Origin: Arthrobacter sp. PsM3
GTDB lineage: Bacteria; Actinomycetota; Actinomycetes; Actinomycetales; Micrococcaceae
Length of the DNA: 64,000 nt
Assembly: GCF_030433895.1 (NCBI RefSeq)
Contig: NZ_JARUXE010000028.1
Location: 1-64,000 of the forward strand
Reading direction: 5' to 3'
Shown: positions 28,129-37,248 of the stretch, piece by piece
Layout of the letters: every line of letters begins with the position of its first letter
Position numbering within the stretch: the first letter of the stretch is position 1
The notes under the pieces: generated by a model
The model's database searches: none
Seen by the model: only the letters and a program-made list of their open reading frames with translations
Told to the model about the DNA's origin: nothing
Program-made: the position numbers and the translations under genes

Positions 28129-28473
28129 ATGTCTACCCCCGAAAACCCCGGCACCGCAGGCGAGCAGCACGTCCCCGAACGGCGCGAAATCACCGTGCGC
28201 CGGGCGCCGAAGTACGTGCCGTTCCTGGTCCTGGGCGGGCTCCTGGGCTTCGCCGTGGCTGCCTTCCTCGCCTACGGACTCCCGGGCGATGAAAGCTATG
28301 ATGCCAGCGCCGTTTTCGGCTTTTTCATGATCATGTGCGGCGCGGGCGGCGTCATCCTCGGCGGCGTCGCGGCGCTCGTCCTGGACCGGGTCAGTGTCCG
28401 CCGGGCCAAGCGCGCCGTCGTCGAATCCGTACCCGATTCTGTGCCCGGCACCGGGGACCAGCCGGGGGCCTGA
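28129..28473 (+). CDS. Small two-helix membrane protein before purF
   Basis: 114 residues. A charged N-terminus (~35 residues, VPERREITVRRAPKY) precedes two hydrophobic helices (about 35-55 and 67-90), then a basic/acidic tail. It resembles the short actinobacterial membrane proteins commonly found upstream of purF, of unknown function. A TAGGCT box (28116-28121) ends seven bases before the ATG, so it is probably leaderless. No catalytic motif. Confidence 0.7.
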   Translation: MSTPENPGTAGEQHVPERREITVRRAPKYVPFLVLGGLLGFAVAAFLAYGLPGDESYDASAVFGFFMIMCGAGGVILGGVAALVLDRVSVRRAKRAVVESVPDSVPGTGDQPGA

Positions 28474-28538
28474 GCCGGCCACAGGTCATAAACCGGCCGC
28501 CGGGAAAGTCCCAGCGCACAACGTGAGATAATCGACCA

Positions 28539-30224
28539 GTGGCACGCGGCGATGGAAAACTTTCTCATGATCTCCTCCCTGGCGAAAAAGGCCCTCAGGA
28601 CGCTTGCGGCGTCTTTGGGGTCTGGGCTCCCGGCGAAGAGGTTGCAAAACTCACCTATTACGGGCTGTATGCACTACAGCACCGCGGTCAGGAGTCGGCT
28701 GGTATAGCAACCAGTGACGGCAAGCGGATCAACGTCTACAAGGACATGGGCCTCGTTTCCCAGGTCTTCGACGAGACCACGCTCAACACCCTGACCGGGC
28801 ACCTGGCCGTCGGCCACTGCCGCTATTCCACTACCGGTGCCAGCCATTGGGCCAATGCGCAGCCCACCCTGGGCGCCACCGCCACAGGTACTGTCGCCCT
28901 GGCCCACAACGGCAACCTCACCAACACCGCCGAGCTCAAGGCCATGATCGAGGGCCGCAACGGCGGCCAGCTCAGCGGCGAAATGAAGCAAGGGAACACC
29001 TCGGACACCGCCCTCGTCACGGCCCTGCTGGAGGGCGAAGAGGGCAAGTCGCTCGAACAGACCGCCATGGAGCTGCTGCCCAAGATCAAGGGCGGCTTCT
29101 GCTTTGTCTTCATGGATGAAGGCACCCTCTACGCAGCCCGCGATACCTACGGAATCCGCCCGCTCTGCCTGGGCCGGCTGGAGCGCGGCTGGGTGGTCGC
29201 ATCCGAGCAGTCCGCCCTCGCCACGGTCGGCGCCAGCTTCATCCGCGAAATCGAGCCCGGCGAGTTCATCGCGATCGACGAGGACGGCGTACGCTCCCAG
29301 CGCTTCGCCGAGGCGACGCCGGCCGGCTGCGTCTTCGAATATGTCTACCTCGCCCGCCCGGACGCCTCCATTGCCGGACGCTCCGTGTACGAGTCCCGTG
29401 TGGAGATGGGCCGCCAACTGGCCCGCGAGAACACCCAGGAAGCGGACATCGTCATCCCGGTCCCGGAATCGGGCACCCCCGCGGCTGTGGGCTACGCCGA
29501 GGAATCCGGCATCCCCTTTGCGCATGGTTTCGTGAAGAACTCCTACGTTGGCCGCACCTTCATCCAGCCCTCACAGACGCTGCGCCAGCTGGGCATCCGG
29601 CTCAAGCTCAACGCCCTCGAATCGGTGATCCGCGGCAAGCGGGTAGTGGTGGTGGACGACTCGATCGTCCGCGGCAACACGCAGCGCGCGATCGTCCGGA
29701 TGCTCCGCGAAGCCGGCGCCGCCAGCGTCCATATCAAGATTTCGTCCCCGCCGGTGAAGTGGCCGTGTTTCTATGGCATCGACTTCGCCTCCCGCGCGGA
29801 ACTGATTGCCAACGGCGCCACCGTCGAAGAAATCACCCAAGCGATCGGCGCCGACTCGCTGGCCTACATCTCCGAAGACGGCATGATCGGCGCCACCCAG
29901 CAGCCGCGCGAACGCCTGTGCACCGCCTGCTTCACCGGCCAGTACCCGATCGAGCTGCCTGGCGCTGACAAGCTGGGCAAGAACCTGCTCGAACGCACCG
30001 ATCTCGGCGGCCTCCCCGCCGCTGCCGGAGACGCCGCCCTCGGCGCCGCCGCGTCGGAAACCGCTGCCGAGGCTGCCGCCGCCATCAGCCCCGACGAGGA
30101 TCCCGCCGAAAAGGCCGGTGCCACCGGCTGCGACCCGGGCCCGGACGCCGAATTCGAAGAACTGCTCACCGATGACGATCGCATTGATCGTTCCATTGCT
30201 GCCGACAAGAAAGAGCCCGTATGA
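28539..30224 (+). CDS. purF: Amidophosphoribosyltransferase
   Basis: 561 residues from a GTG start. After a 22-residue propeptide, Cys23 (DACGVFGVW) is the glutaminase nucleophile; the Ntn domain continues with LQHRGQESAGI and GHCRYSTTG. The phosphoribosyltransferase domain carries VVVVDDSIVRGNT, the PRPP loop. It makes phosphoribosylamine, the first committed step of purine synthesis. The C-terminal ~60 residues are an Ala/Glu/Asp-rich extension. GATAAT (28527-28532) ends six bases before GTG, a leaderless arrangement. It overlaps purM by four bases. Confidence 0.96.
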   Translation: MARGDGKLSHDLLPGEKGPQDACGVFGVWAPGEEVAKLTYYGLYALQHRGQESAGIATSDGKRINVYKDMGLVSQVFDETTLNTLTGHLAVGHCRYSTTGASHWANAQPTLGATATGTVALAHNGNLTNTAELKAMIEGRNGGQLSGEMKQGNTSDTALVTALLEGEEGKSLEQTAMELLPKIKGGFCFVFMDEGTLYAARDTYGIRPLCLGRLERGWVVASEQSALATVGASFIREIEPGEFIAIDEDGVRSQRFAEATPAGCVFEYVYLARPDASIAGRSVYESRVEMGRQLARENTQEADIVIPVPESGTPAAVGYAEESGIPFAHGFVKNSYVGRTFIQPSQTLRQLGIRLKLNALESVIRGKRVVVVDDSIVRGNTQRAIVRMLREAGAASVHIKISSPPVKWPCFYGIDFASRAELIANGATVEEITQAIGADSLAYISEDGMIGATQQPRERLCTACFTGQYPIELPGADKLGKNLLERTDLGGLPAAAGDAALGAAASETAAEAAAAISPDEDPAEKAGATGCDPGPDAEFEELLTDDDRIDRSIAADKKEPV

Positions 30225-31393
30225 CTTCCGCCTCCCCGGCCGCTGACATGAACGCCGCCCAGAACACCGTCGGCATCACCTACGCCTCCGCCGGCGTCGA
30301 CGTCGAGGCGGGCGACCGCGCCGTCGAACTCATGAAGGATGCCGTCAAGGCCACCCACAACTCCTCGGTGATCGGCGGCGTCGGCGGCTTCGCCGGCCTC
30401 TATGACGTCTCGAGGCTGCTCACCTACAAGCGCCCGCTGCTGGCCACCTCCACCGACGGCGTCGGCACCAAGGTCGCCATCGCACAGGCCATGGACATCC
30501 ACGACACCATCGGCTTCGACCTCGTCGGCATGGTGGTCGATGACATCGTGGTGGTGGGCGCCGAGCCGCTGTACATGACCGACTACATCGCCTGCGGCAA
30601 GGTCGTCCCGGAGCGCATCGCGGACATCGTCCGCGGCATCGCGGCCGCCTGCTCCGTCGCCGGCACAGCCCTGGTGGGCGGCGAAACCGCCGAGCATCCG
30701 GGCCTGCTGGGCGAGCATGAGTACGACGTCGCCGGTGCCGCCACCGGTGTTGTCGAAGCCGCCGACCTGCTGGGCCCGGACCGTGTCCGCGCCGGCGACG
30801 TGGTGATCGGCATGGCCTCCTCGGGCCTGCATTCCAACGGCTACTCCTTGGTCCGCCGCGTCATCAACCACGCTGGCTGGGCCCTGGACCGCCACGTCTC
30901 CGAATTCAGCCGCACGCTGGGCGAGGAACTCCTGGAACCGACCCGCGTCTACGCCGCCGACTGCCTGGACCTGGCGCGCACCTTCCCGGTGAGCGGCTCC
31001 GCCGCCGGCCAGGCCGTGCACGGCTTCAGCCACGTGACCGGTGGCGGCCTCGCCGCCAACCTGGCCCGCGTCCTGCCGCAGGGCCTGCTGGCCACCGTGG
31101 ACCGCGCCACCTGGCAACTCCCGGCCATCTTCCGGCTCGTCGCCGAACTGGGCAACGTCCCGCTGGCCGACCTGGAGCGCACGCTGAACCTTGGCGTGGG
31201 CATGGTCGCGATCGTCTCGCCCGAGGCTGCCGACGCCGCGGTGAACCGCCTCAACGAACGCGGACTGCCGGCCTGGGTCATGGGCACCGTGGAGCAGAAC
31301 TCGGATTCGATCATCAAGACCGGCCCGGACTATGTCCAGGGCGCCAAGGGCGTCGACGGCGGCGCCGTCCGGCTGGTCAACGCCTACGCCTAA
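30221..31393 (+). CDS. purM: Phosphoribosylformylglycinamidine cyclo-ligase
   Basis: 390 residues. The ITYASAGVDVEAGDRAVELMK start, the LLATSTDGVGTKVAIA ATP/substrate loop, GFDLVGMVVDDIVVVGAEPL and GMASSGLHSNGYSLVR are the AIR synthetase signatures. It closes the imidazole ring to give AIR. The start overlaps the purF stop as ATGA, so the two are translationally coupled. An N-terminal extension of about 18 residues precedes the conserved core. Confidence 0.96.
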   Translation: MTSASPAADMNAAQNTVGITYASAGVDVEAGDRAVELMKDAVKATHNSSVIGGVGGFAGLYDVSRLLTYKRPLLATSTDGVGTKVAIAQAMDIHDTIGFDLVGMVVDDIVVVGAEPLYMTDYIACGKVVPERIADIVRGIAAACSVAGTALVGGETAEHPGLLGEHEYDVAGAATGVVEAADLLGPDRVRAGDVVIGMASSGLHSNGYSLVRRVINHAGWALDRHVSEFSRTLGEELLEPTRVYAADCLDLARTFPVSGSAAGQAVHGFSHVTGGGLAANLARVLPQGLLATVDRATWQLPAIFRLVAELGNVPLADLERTLNLGVGMVAIVSPEAADAAVNRLNERGLPAWVMGTVEQNSDSIIKTGPDYVQGAKGVDGGAVRLVNAYA

Positions 31394-31400
31394 ACCTCAT

Positions 31401-31444
31401 CGAGGGCTCCCCACCTGTCCAAAACGGCGGTTGGGGAGCACTCG
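31401..31444. terminator. Hairpin after purM
   Basis: CGAG/CTCG and GCTCCCCACC / GGTTGGGGAGC form a long stem between purM and the convergent VOC gene. The loop contains AAAA; a short ATCTGTTT follows. Probable terminator for purM. Confidence 0.55.
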
Positions 31445-31474
31445 ATCTGTTTAAGCTCAATCTGCTACCCGGGC

Positions 31475-32257
31475 TCAGACCTCCAGGATGCTGAACACGC
31501 TGCCCTGCGGATCCTCAAGGGTGGCGATGGTGCCGGCTTCGTCGACCTCGTCCGGTTCAATCAGGACTCTGCCGCCGGCAGCCACCGCCGCCGCGACCGC
31601 TTCGGCGACGCTGGACACCCCGAAGTACACCTGCCACCCCGGTTTGAGCGTGCCCTCGGCTCCCGCGGGGACTGCGGCGATCCCGGCCACCTCCGCGCCG
31701 TCCACCATCAGCGTGGTGTACCTGCCGCCGTCGTCCTGCGGATACTCCGTGACGTCATGCCCGAACAACTGCTGGAAGAACCCGACGGCGGACTGCGGCT
31801 CGGGCGTCAGCAGTTCGGCCCAGGCCAGGGCACCCGGTTCCCCGCTGCGGCCGGCACCGAAGTGGCTCCCGGCCTGCCACGCGCCGGTGGTGCCTCCTCC
31901 GGACGGGGCGAAGAAGACCATCACCCCGGTTCCGCCCACCGGCTCGGGGCCGAACTCCAGGCTGCCGCCGGCATGGACCAGTCCGTCGGCGAGCTCCCGC
32001 GCATCGGAGGACGCGAAGTACACGTTCCACTGCCCCGGCGCTCCGGCGGCCTGCTGCTGCGGGTTCTGCGGCGCGATCACGGTGACCAGGTCCCCGCCCA
32101 GGAAAGCCTGCGCGTAGCTGCGCCCGTCGGGGGTGGGCAGGTCCTCGTAGCGCCAGCCGAACACGGCGGCGTAGAAGGCCTTGGCCGCCCCCACGTCACT
32201 GGTCTGCAGGTCCGTCCAGCAGATCTCGCCGTCGGTGTACCCCGTGCGAATGGTCAT
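31475..32257 (-). CDS. VOC family protein with two glyoxalase-like domains
   Basis: 260 residues. Two repeated betaalphabetabetabeta modules (about 5-125 and 140-260) begin with GEICWTDLQTSDVGAAKAFY and GALAWAELLTPEPQSAVGFF, each with a later Glu-containing strand (last strand GSVFSILEV). Actinobacterial members of this layout are annotated as hydroxylases or glyoxalase/bleomycin-resistance proteins without proven substrate. No operon partner. Convergent with purM. Confidence 0.82.
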   Translation of the reverse strand: MTIRTGYTDGEICWTDLQTSDVGAAKAFYAAVFGWRYEDLPTPDGRSYAQAFLGGDLVTVIAPQNPQQQAAGAPGQWNVYFASSDARELADGLVHAGGSLEFGPEPVGGTGVMVFFAPSGGGTTGAWQAGSHFGAGRSGEPGALAWAELLTPEPQSAVGFFQQLFGHDVTEYPQDDGGRYTTLMVDGAEVAGIAAVPAGAEGTLKPGWQVYFGVSSVAEAVAAAVAAGGRVLIEPDEVDEAGTIATLEDPQGSVFSILEV

Positions 32258-32376
32258 GGCAGCCCTTCCGGAGCAGAAAACCCGCCGTCCGCTCCCCGAG
32301 AGGGAGCGGCCGGCGGGCCTGAAATCATGTGGTCGGCAATCCGCTAACGGAAGAGCATGCCGGAAAGAAGTGTCGA

Positions 32377-32610
32377 CTAACCTATCCGACGGGAATCTAC
32401 CTCGTCGTCGTCCTCTTCCACATCGTCCGCGTACTTATCCACATAGGCCGAATAATCCGGCTCTACAGGCTCATTCGAGAACCGACTCGGTGCACGAACC
32501 TCAGAGCTTTTGAGCTCACGCTGAAGCGCAGTGTAGTCAGTGTTCGGGGAATAGTACTTAATATCCCGAGCCTGCTTGGTAGCTTTTGCCTTTTGACGGC
32601 CGCGCCCCAT
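32377..32610 (-). CDS. DUF3073 family protein
   Basis: 77 residues beginning MGRGRQKAKATKQARDIKYY, the conserved DUF3073 start, with a strongly acidic C-terminal part (DDVEEDDDEVD). The family is confined to actinobacteria and has no known function; the basic head and acidic tail suggest binding to nucleic acid or a basic partner. The ATG at 32610 has AAGGGGG upstream; the longer frame to 32697 lacks a ribosome-binding site. Confidence 0.85.
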   Translation of the reverse strand: MGRGRQKAKATKQARDIKYYSPNTDYTALQRELKSSEVRAPSRFSNEPVEPDYSAYVDKYADDVEEDDDEVDSRRIG

Positions 32611-32815
32611 GGCGTGACCCCCTTTTGTACTCGGACCGGAGGTGGTCACCATTGGCGTTAGTGAGGCCCCGGAATGTTTGGTCAATTTGTCGTACACCTA
32701 GATTACATGCTTTCAGCAGTAACTGCTCCCCGCAGCGGCCGCCGTGGACAGTGTGGCGCACCCCGCAACCCCCGGCGGCGTGCAGCCCGCCCGGCATCTT
32801 AGATAGAGTTCCGTA

Positions 32816-32893
32816 GTGGACTTCCGGAAACGGGTCCCTCCGGCGGGCGCCCAGCCGCGAAAAAGATGCACGGAAGTGGTGAATTCTCAGTGA
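32816..32893 (+). CDS. Possible 25-codon upstream frame coupled to the next gene
   Basis: GTG at 32816 lies six bases after TAGAGT (32804-32809), the leaderless spacing. The frame encodes a basic 25-residue peptide (MDFRKRVPPAGAQPRKR...) and its TGA overlaps the GTG start of the following gene as GTGA. It may only deliver ribosomes to that start. Weak evidence as a protein. Confidence 0.35.
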   Translation: MDFRKRVPPAGAQPRKRCTEVVNSQ

Positions 32894-33816
32894 CCGAAGA
32901 GAACGAAAGGCCCGGCGGCGGGCCCGGGGTTTCCGCTGCCGGCGCACCCGGAGAACGGTCCGTCCCTGCCGCCCCGGCTGTACCGGCAGTCCCGGCTTTC
33001 GAGCCGTCTGCCGTTCCGCCGAAACCGTCGACGCCGCCGACGTCCGCGACGCCGGTCGTACCGGCGGCTGCCCAGGGCGCAACACAGCCTGTGACGCAGC
33101 CCGCCCGCCCGTCCGAGCCGCCGGTCAGCCGGCCCGACGCCGGGCAGCCCGGCCCGCGCCAGCGCCGGAGTGACCGGGATGCCCGTAGAGCCGAGGGTCC
33201 CCGGCGTGCCCAGGTTGCCTTGGGGTCCGCCGGCGTCGCCCTGGCGGGTGCTGGCAGCGCGGCTTCGGAAAAGGCATCGCAGCTGGCTGGTCTGGTACGC
33301 CGGCAAAGCCCCGCGAGAATCGGTGGCGCGGTTGCCGCCGTCGTCGTTATGGGGCTGCTGATCTGGTGGTTGACGTCGCTGGGCGGCGGCAGCAAGCAGC
33401 CTGACGCGGGCGCCTCACCCGCGGCGGCCACGACGCCGGCGGCCCCCGCGAGCCGCGGGCCGCTTCCGCTGGAGGGGGTGGGCCCGCTGGACTTCCAGCT
33501 CGGCGACTGCTTCAAGGACTTCGATCCGGAGGCGCCGCAGTCCACCATCGTGGATTGCACCGCGGGGCACTCGGCACAGCTGATCGCCATCCACCATTAC
33601 CAGCAGTCGGACGCTTATCCCGGCCTGCCCGCGCTGAAGGACAAGGGCCGCGAGACCTGCCGCAATGCGCAACTGGCTGCTGCCGCCACCAACTACGACC
33701 TGAAGCAGCGCAACGCCTACCCGAGCTCCACGAGCTGGGACAACGGCGACCGCCGCGTCGACTGCTACGTCACCGCGGACAGCGGGAACGTCATCATGGA
33801 ATCGCTGATTCCTTAG
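32890..33816 (+). CDS. Membrane-anchored protein with septum-formation-like extracellular domain
   Basis: 308 residues. A long Pro/Ala-rich, Arg-containing cytoplasmic N-terminus (~130) leads to one transmembrane helix (about 152-168, AAVVVMGLLIWWL), then an extracellular domain with four Cys, including LGDCFKDFD, TIVDCTAGHSAQ, ETCRNAQ and RVDCYV, as in the Septum_form family. The role is unknown; homologues are cell-envelope associated. GTG at 32890 is chosen because an upstream leaderless frame ends on it; an in-frame ATG at 32866 has no good ribosome-binding site. Confidence 0.7.
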   Translation: MTEENERPGGGPGVSAAGAPGERSVPAAPAVPAVPAFEPSAVPPKPSTPPTSATPVVPAAAQGATQPVTQPARPSEPPVSRPDAGQPGPRQRRSDRDARRAEGPRRAQVALGSAGVALAGAGSAASEKASQLAGLVRRQSPARIGGAVAAVVVMGLLIWWLTSLGGGSKQPDAGASPAAATTPAAPASRGPLPLEGVGPLDFQLGDCFKDFDPEAPQSTIVDCTAGHSAQLIAIHHYQQSDAYPGLPALKDKGRETCRNAQLAAAATNYDLKQRNAYPSSTSWDNGDRRVDCYVTADSGNVIMESLIP

Positions 33817-33906
33817 GGACTTCCCGCAGGGCCTTGGGGGCCTCCGGTGCCGCAGGCCCCCACCGGAACCTGCGGGCAGCGAGGGCAACGGGCCCCACAC
33901 ACACAG

Positions 33907-33940
33907 AACTGCCAGCCGGACCAAAGTCCGGCTGGCAGTT
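33907..33940. terminator. Bidirectional intrinsic terminator
   Basis: Perfect 15-bp stem (33907-33921 with 33926-33940), four-base loop CAAA, with TTTCCGTTT on the plus side. It separates the convergent septum-formation-like gene and clpB. Confidence 0.85.
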
Positions 33941-33960
33941 TCCGTTTGAGGCTGGGGGCC

Positions 33961-36630
33961 TTACTCCTTGCGGCGGACGGAGAGCCCGCTGCCGGTGGAG
34001 GCGGCGCCGTCGGGCCGGCCCGACCTTTCGGCACCGCCCAGGGTGAGCTCCGTGAGGTCAGGGGCGGTGTCCACAACCACGGTGTCGCCGTCCGTGATCT
34101 CGCCGGCCAGGATGGCCTTGGCCAGCCGGTCCCCAATTTCGCGCTGGACCAGCCGGCGCAGCGGCCGGGCACCGTAGGCCGGGTCGAAGCCCGTCACCGC
34201 GAGCCAGGCGCGGGCGCCCTCGGTCACTTCCAGGTTGAGCCGGCGCCCCTTGAGGCGTTCGCCGAGTTCCTTGACCTGCAGCTCCACGATCCGGGACAGC
34301 TCCTCGACGGTCAGCGGGTCGAACAGCACCACTTCATCGAGCCGGTTCAGGAACTCGGGCTTGAAGGACGCGTGCACGGTGGCCATCACGGCCTCGCGCT
34401 TGGCGTTCGGGTCCAGGGCCGGGTCGACCAGGAACTGGCTGCCCAGGTTGGAGGTCAGGACCAGGATCACGTTGCGGAAGTCCACGGTGCGGCCCTGGCC
34501 GTCGGTGAGGCGGCCGTCGTCGAGCACCTGCAGGAGGATGTCGAACACCTCGGGGTGGGCCTTCTCCACCTCGTCCAGCAGCAGCACGGAGTACGGGCGG
34601 CGGCGGACGGCCTCGGTGAGCTGGCCGCCTTCCTCATAGCCGACGTAGCCGGGGGGCGCCCCGACGAGGCGGGCCACGGAGTGCTTCTCCGAGTACTCCG
34701 ACATGTCGATTCGCACCATGGCTCGTTCGTCGTCGAACAGGAAGTCGGCCAGGGCCTTCGCCAGCTCGGTCTTGCCGACGCCGGTGGGGCCGAGGAACAG
34801 GAAGGAACCGGTGGGCCGGTTGGGGTCGCTGATCCCGGCCCGGGCGCGGCGGACGGCGTCGGAGACCGCGGTGACAGCCTTGGTCTGGCCGATCAGCCGC
34901 TCGCCCAGCACGTGTTCCATCTCCAGCAGCTTCTGGCTCTCGCCCTGCAGCATGCGGCCGGCGGGGATGCCGGTCCAGGCCGAAATCACCTCGGCGATGT
35001 CATCGGCGGTGACCTCTTCGGCCACCATAAGGTCCTGCTTGGCGCCGCCGCCGGCCACCCGGGCGGACTCCGCTTCGGCAGCCTCGTTGAGTTCCCGCTC
35101 CAGGGCGGGAAGTTCGCCATAGAGGATCCTCGAAGCCGCCTCGAGGTCGCCTTCACGCTGGGATTTTTCGGCGGCGGAGCGCAGTTCGTCGATCCGGGCC
35201 TTGAGGTCGCCGACGCGGTTCAGGCCGGCTTTCTCGGCTTCCCAGCGTGCGTTGAGCCCGGCCAGTTCTTCCTTCTTGTCGGCCATGTCCGCCCGGATCG
35301 CGGCCAGCCGTTCCACCGACGCGGGATCGGTCTCGTTGGCCAGGGCCAGCTCCTCCATGGTGAGGCGGTCCACGGAGCGGCGCAGCTGGTCGATTTCCTC
35401 CGGGGCGGAATCGATCTCCATCCGCAGCCGGGAGGCGGCCTCGTCGACGAGGTCGATGGCCTTGTCCGGCAGCTGCCGGCCGGAGATGTAGCGGTTCGAG
35501 AGTGTCGCCGCGGCCACCAGGGCGGAGTCGGCGATGGCGACCTTGTGGTGCGCCTCGTAGCGTTCCTTGAGTCCGCGCAGGATGCCGATGGTGTCCTCCA
35601 CGCTCGGCTCCCCGACGAAGACCTGCTGGAAGCGGCGTTCCAGCGCCGGGTCCTTCTCGATGTTTTCGCGGTACTCGTCCAGGGTGGTGGCACCGATCAG
35701 CCGGAGCTCGCCGCGGGCCAGCATGGGCTTGAGCATGTTGCCGGCGTCCATGGAACTGTCCCCGGACGCGCCGGCCCCGACCACGGTGTGGATCTCGTCG
35801 ATGAAGGTGACGATCTGGCCCTCGGAGCCCTTGATCTCCTCCAGGACGGCCTTGAGCCGCTCCTCGAATTCGCCTCGGTACTTGGCGCCGGCCACCATGG
35901 AGGCGAGGTCCAGGGCGATCAGGGTCTTGCCGCGCAGGCTCTCGGGGACGTCGCCGGCAACGATCCGCTGGGCAAGGCCTTCGACGACGGCGGTCTTGCC
36001 GACGCCGGGCTCGCCGATGATGACGGGGTTGTTCTTGGTCCGGCGGCTCAGCACCTGGATGATGCGGCGGATTTCGGCGTCGCGGCCGATCACCGGGTCC
36101 AGCTTGCCGGAGCGGGCGATGGCCGTGAGGTCGGTGCCATACTTTTCCAGCGCCTGGAAGGTGTTTTCGGGGTCTGCGGTGTCCACCTTGCGGTCGCCCC
36201 GGACCCCCGGCAGGGCAGCGAGCAGGGCCTCGTGGGAGGCCCCGGCGTCACGCATCAGCTTGCCGACGGTGTCACTGCCGGACGCCAGCCCGAGGAGCAG
36301 GTGCTCGGTGGAGACGAAGCTGTCGCCGATTCGCTCGGCTTCATTCTGGGCATTCTTGATGGCCTGCAGGGCGGTGCGGGACAGCTGCGGCTGCTGCACT
36401 GAACTGCCGGAGGTGGACGGGAGGGCCTTGATGGCCGTGCTGGCCTGGACGCTGACCGAATCCGGGTCCGATCCGGTGGCCCGGAGGAGCGCCACGGCAA
36501 CGCCTTCACGCTGGTCCATCAGCGCCTTGAGCAGGTGCGCGGGTTCGAGCTGGGGATTGCCCGCCGTCGAGGCGTTCATGGCGGCTGCCGCCAGCGCCTC
36601 CTGGCTCTTGGTGGTGAATTTGGCGTCCAA
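33961..36630 (-). CDS. clpB: ATP-dependent chaperone ClpB
   Basis: 889 residues from a TTG start ([16 protein letters not shown]), with AAGGAG six bases upstream. Clp N domain, AAA-1 with Walker [14 protein letters not shown], a coiled middle domain (~410-520), AAA-2 with [16 protein letters not shown] and the Clp C-terminal domain are all present. It disaggregates proteins together with DnaK. A HAIR box just upstream indicates HspR control. Longer reading frames upstream lack homology and are not used. Confidence 0.97.
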   Translation of the reverse strand: MDAKFTTKSQEALAAAAMNASTAGNPQLEPAHLLKALMDQREGVAVALLRATGSDPDSVSVQASTAIKALPSTSGSSVQQPQLSRTALQAIKNAQNEAERIGDSFVSTEHLLLGLASGSDTVGKLMRDAGASHEALLAALPGVRGDRKVDTADPENTFQALEKYGTDLTAIARSGKLDPVIGRDAEIRRIIQVLSRRTKNNPVIIGEPGVGKTAVVEGLAQRIVAGDVPESLRGKTLIALDLASMVAGAKYRGEFEERLKAVLEEIKGSEGQIVTFIDEIHTVVGAGASGDSSMDAGNMLKPMLARGELRLIGATTLDEYRENIEKDPALERRFQQVFVGEPSVEDTIGILRGLKERYEAHHKVAIADSALVAAATLSNRYISGRQLPDKAIDLVDEAASRLRMEIDSAPEEIDQLRRSVDRLTMEELALANETDPASVERLAAIRADMADKKEELAGLNARWEAEKAGLNRVGDLKARIDELRSAAEKSQREGDLEAASRILYGELPALERELNEAAEAESARVAGGGAKQDLMVAEEVTADDIAEVISAWTGIPAGRMLQGESQKLLEMEHVLGERLIGQTKAVTAVSDAVRRARAGISDPNRPTGSFLFLGPTGVGKTELAKALADFLFDDERAMVRIDMSEYSEKHSVARLVGAPPGYVGYEEGGQLTEAVRRRPYSVLLLDEVEKAHPEVFDILLQVLDDGRLTDGQGRTVDFRNVILVLTSNLGSQFLVDPALDPNAKREAVMATVHASFKPEFLNRLDEVVLFDPLTVEELSRIVELQVKELGERLKGRRLNLEVTEGARAWLAVTGFDPAYGARPLRRLVQREIGDRLAKAILAGEITDGDTVVVDTAPDLTELTLGGAERSGRPDGAASTGSGLSVRRKE

Positions 36631-36662
36631 AGAGAGCTCCTTCCGGGAACATACTGGTCTTA

Positions 36663-36687
36663 AAGTTGAGTGTACTCCGCTCAACTT
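36663..36687 (-). promoter_or_regulatory. HAIR-like HspR operator in front of clpB
   Basis: AAGTTGAG-N9-CTCAACTT is a perfect inverted repeat and contains TTGAGT-N7-GCTCAA, close to the HAIR consensus CTTGAGT-N7-ACTCAAG. It lies 33 bases before the clpB start and overlaps the probable promoter. Confidence 0.75.
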
Positions 36688-36799
36688 TGTATTGAGTCCC
36701 TTTGGCTCCATGTTTGCCGACAGCGAAACGGCTGTCTAGGGCCGGAGTCCCCCGCAGGCACCTCGGTTACCCCAAACTTCCCGCGCCCCCACCCCTGCG

Positions 36800-36982
36800 G
36801 GACATGCCCTCCGGGCGCGCGGGCCACTGGACATAATGCCAGTATGTCCATTGCTCGGGCCGGGGACTGGACATGCCCTCCGGGGCTGGATCCGCCCAAT
36901 GGGCATGTCCCCGCAGTGCCGGCCCCAGGAGCGGACATGCCCTCCGGGCGCGCGGGACGCTGGACATAATGCCAGTATGTCC
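36800..36982. repeat. 50-bp direct repeat pair with internal palindromes
   Basis: Two copies (36800-36849 and 36933-36982) differ at two or three bases. Each contains GGACATA-N7-TATGTCC. Between and after them are partial copies of GACATGCCC, direct at 36869 and inverted at 36901 and 36991. No open frame with a ribosome-binding site exists in 36712-37060. Confidence 0.85.
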
Positions 36983-37059
36983 GATGCCCAGGCGCGGGAC
37001 TGGGCATGTCCCGCGGCGGTGCGGGGCGGGCCCGAGGCTGAATCATCCCGTTAAACCAT

Positions 37060-37096
37060 TTCGACGGTCGGCTCCCCCACGGAGCCGACCGTCGAA
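37060..37096 (+). terminator. Strong hairpin 1 upstream of the AhpD-like gene
   Basis: Perfect 16-bp stem (37060-37075 with 37081-37096) and a five-base loop, no T-run. Confidence 0.6.
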
Positions 37097-37128
37097 CGAT
37101 GGGTGCCGGTCCGATGTCGGCGGACCAG

Positions 37129-37161
37129 CTCCTGGAGCGGCCAAGGGGGCCGCTCCAGGAG
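37129..37161 (+). terminator. Strong hairpin 2 upstream of the AhpD-like gene
   Basis: Perfect 14-bp stem (37129-37142 with 37148-37161) and a five-base loop; the descending arm is followed by GGAATTTCG rather than a clear T-run. Confidence 0.6.
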
Positions 37162-37183
37162 GGAATTTCGCTGTTCATGCATC

Positions 37184-37201
37184 TTGTCACACACATGACA
37201 A
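37184..37201 (+). promoter_or_regulatory. Inverted repeat TTGTCA-N6-TGACAA
   Basis: A perfect 6-6-6 palindrome followed by a third TTGTCA at 37204, located 35-65 bases before the -10 box of the AhpD-like gene. Possible operator; the regulator is unknown. Confidence 0.4.
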
Positions 37202-37248
37202 CTTTGTCACGTGCCGATTTAGGGTTTCCCGTGGGTACTCTTTTGATC

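Noticed and set aside
33847..36402. 851-codon open frame on the plus strand opposite clpB
   Set aside because: Shadow of clpB; no motif, no ribosome-binding site.
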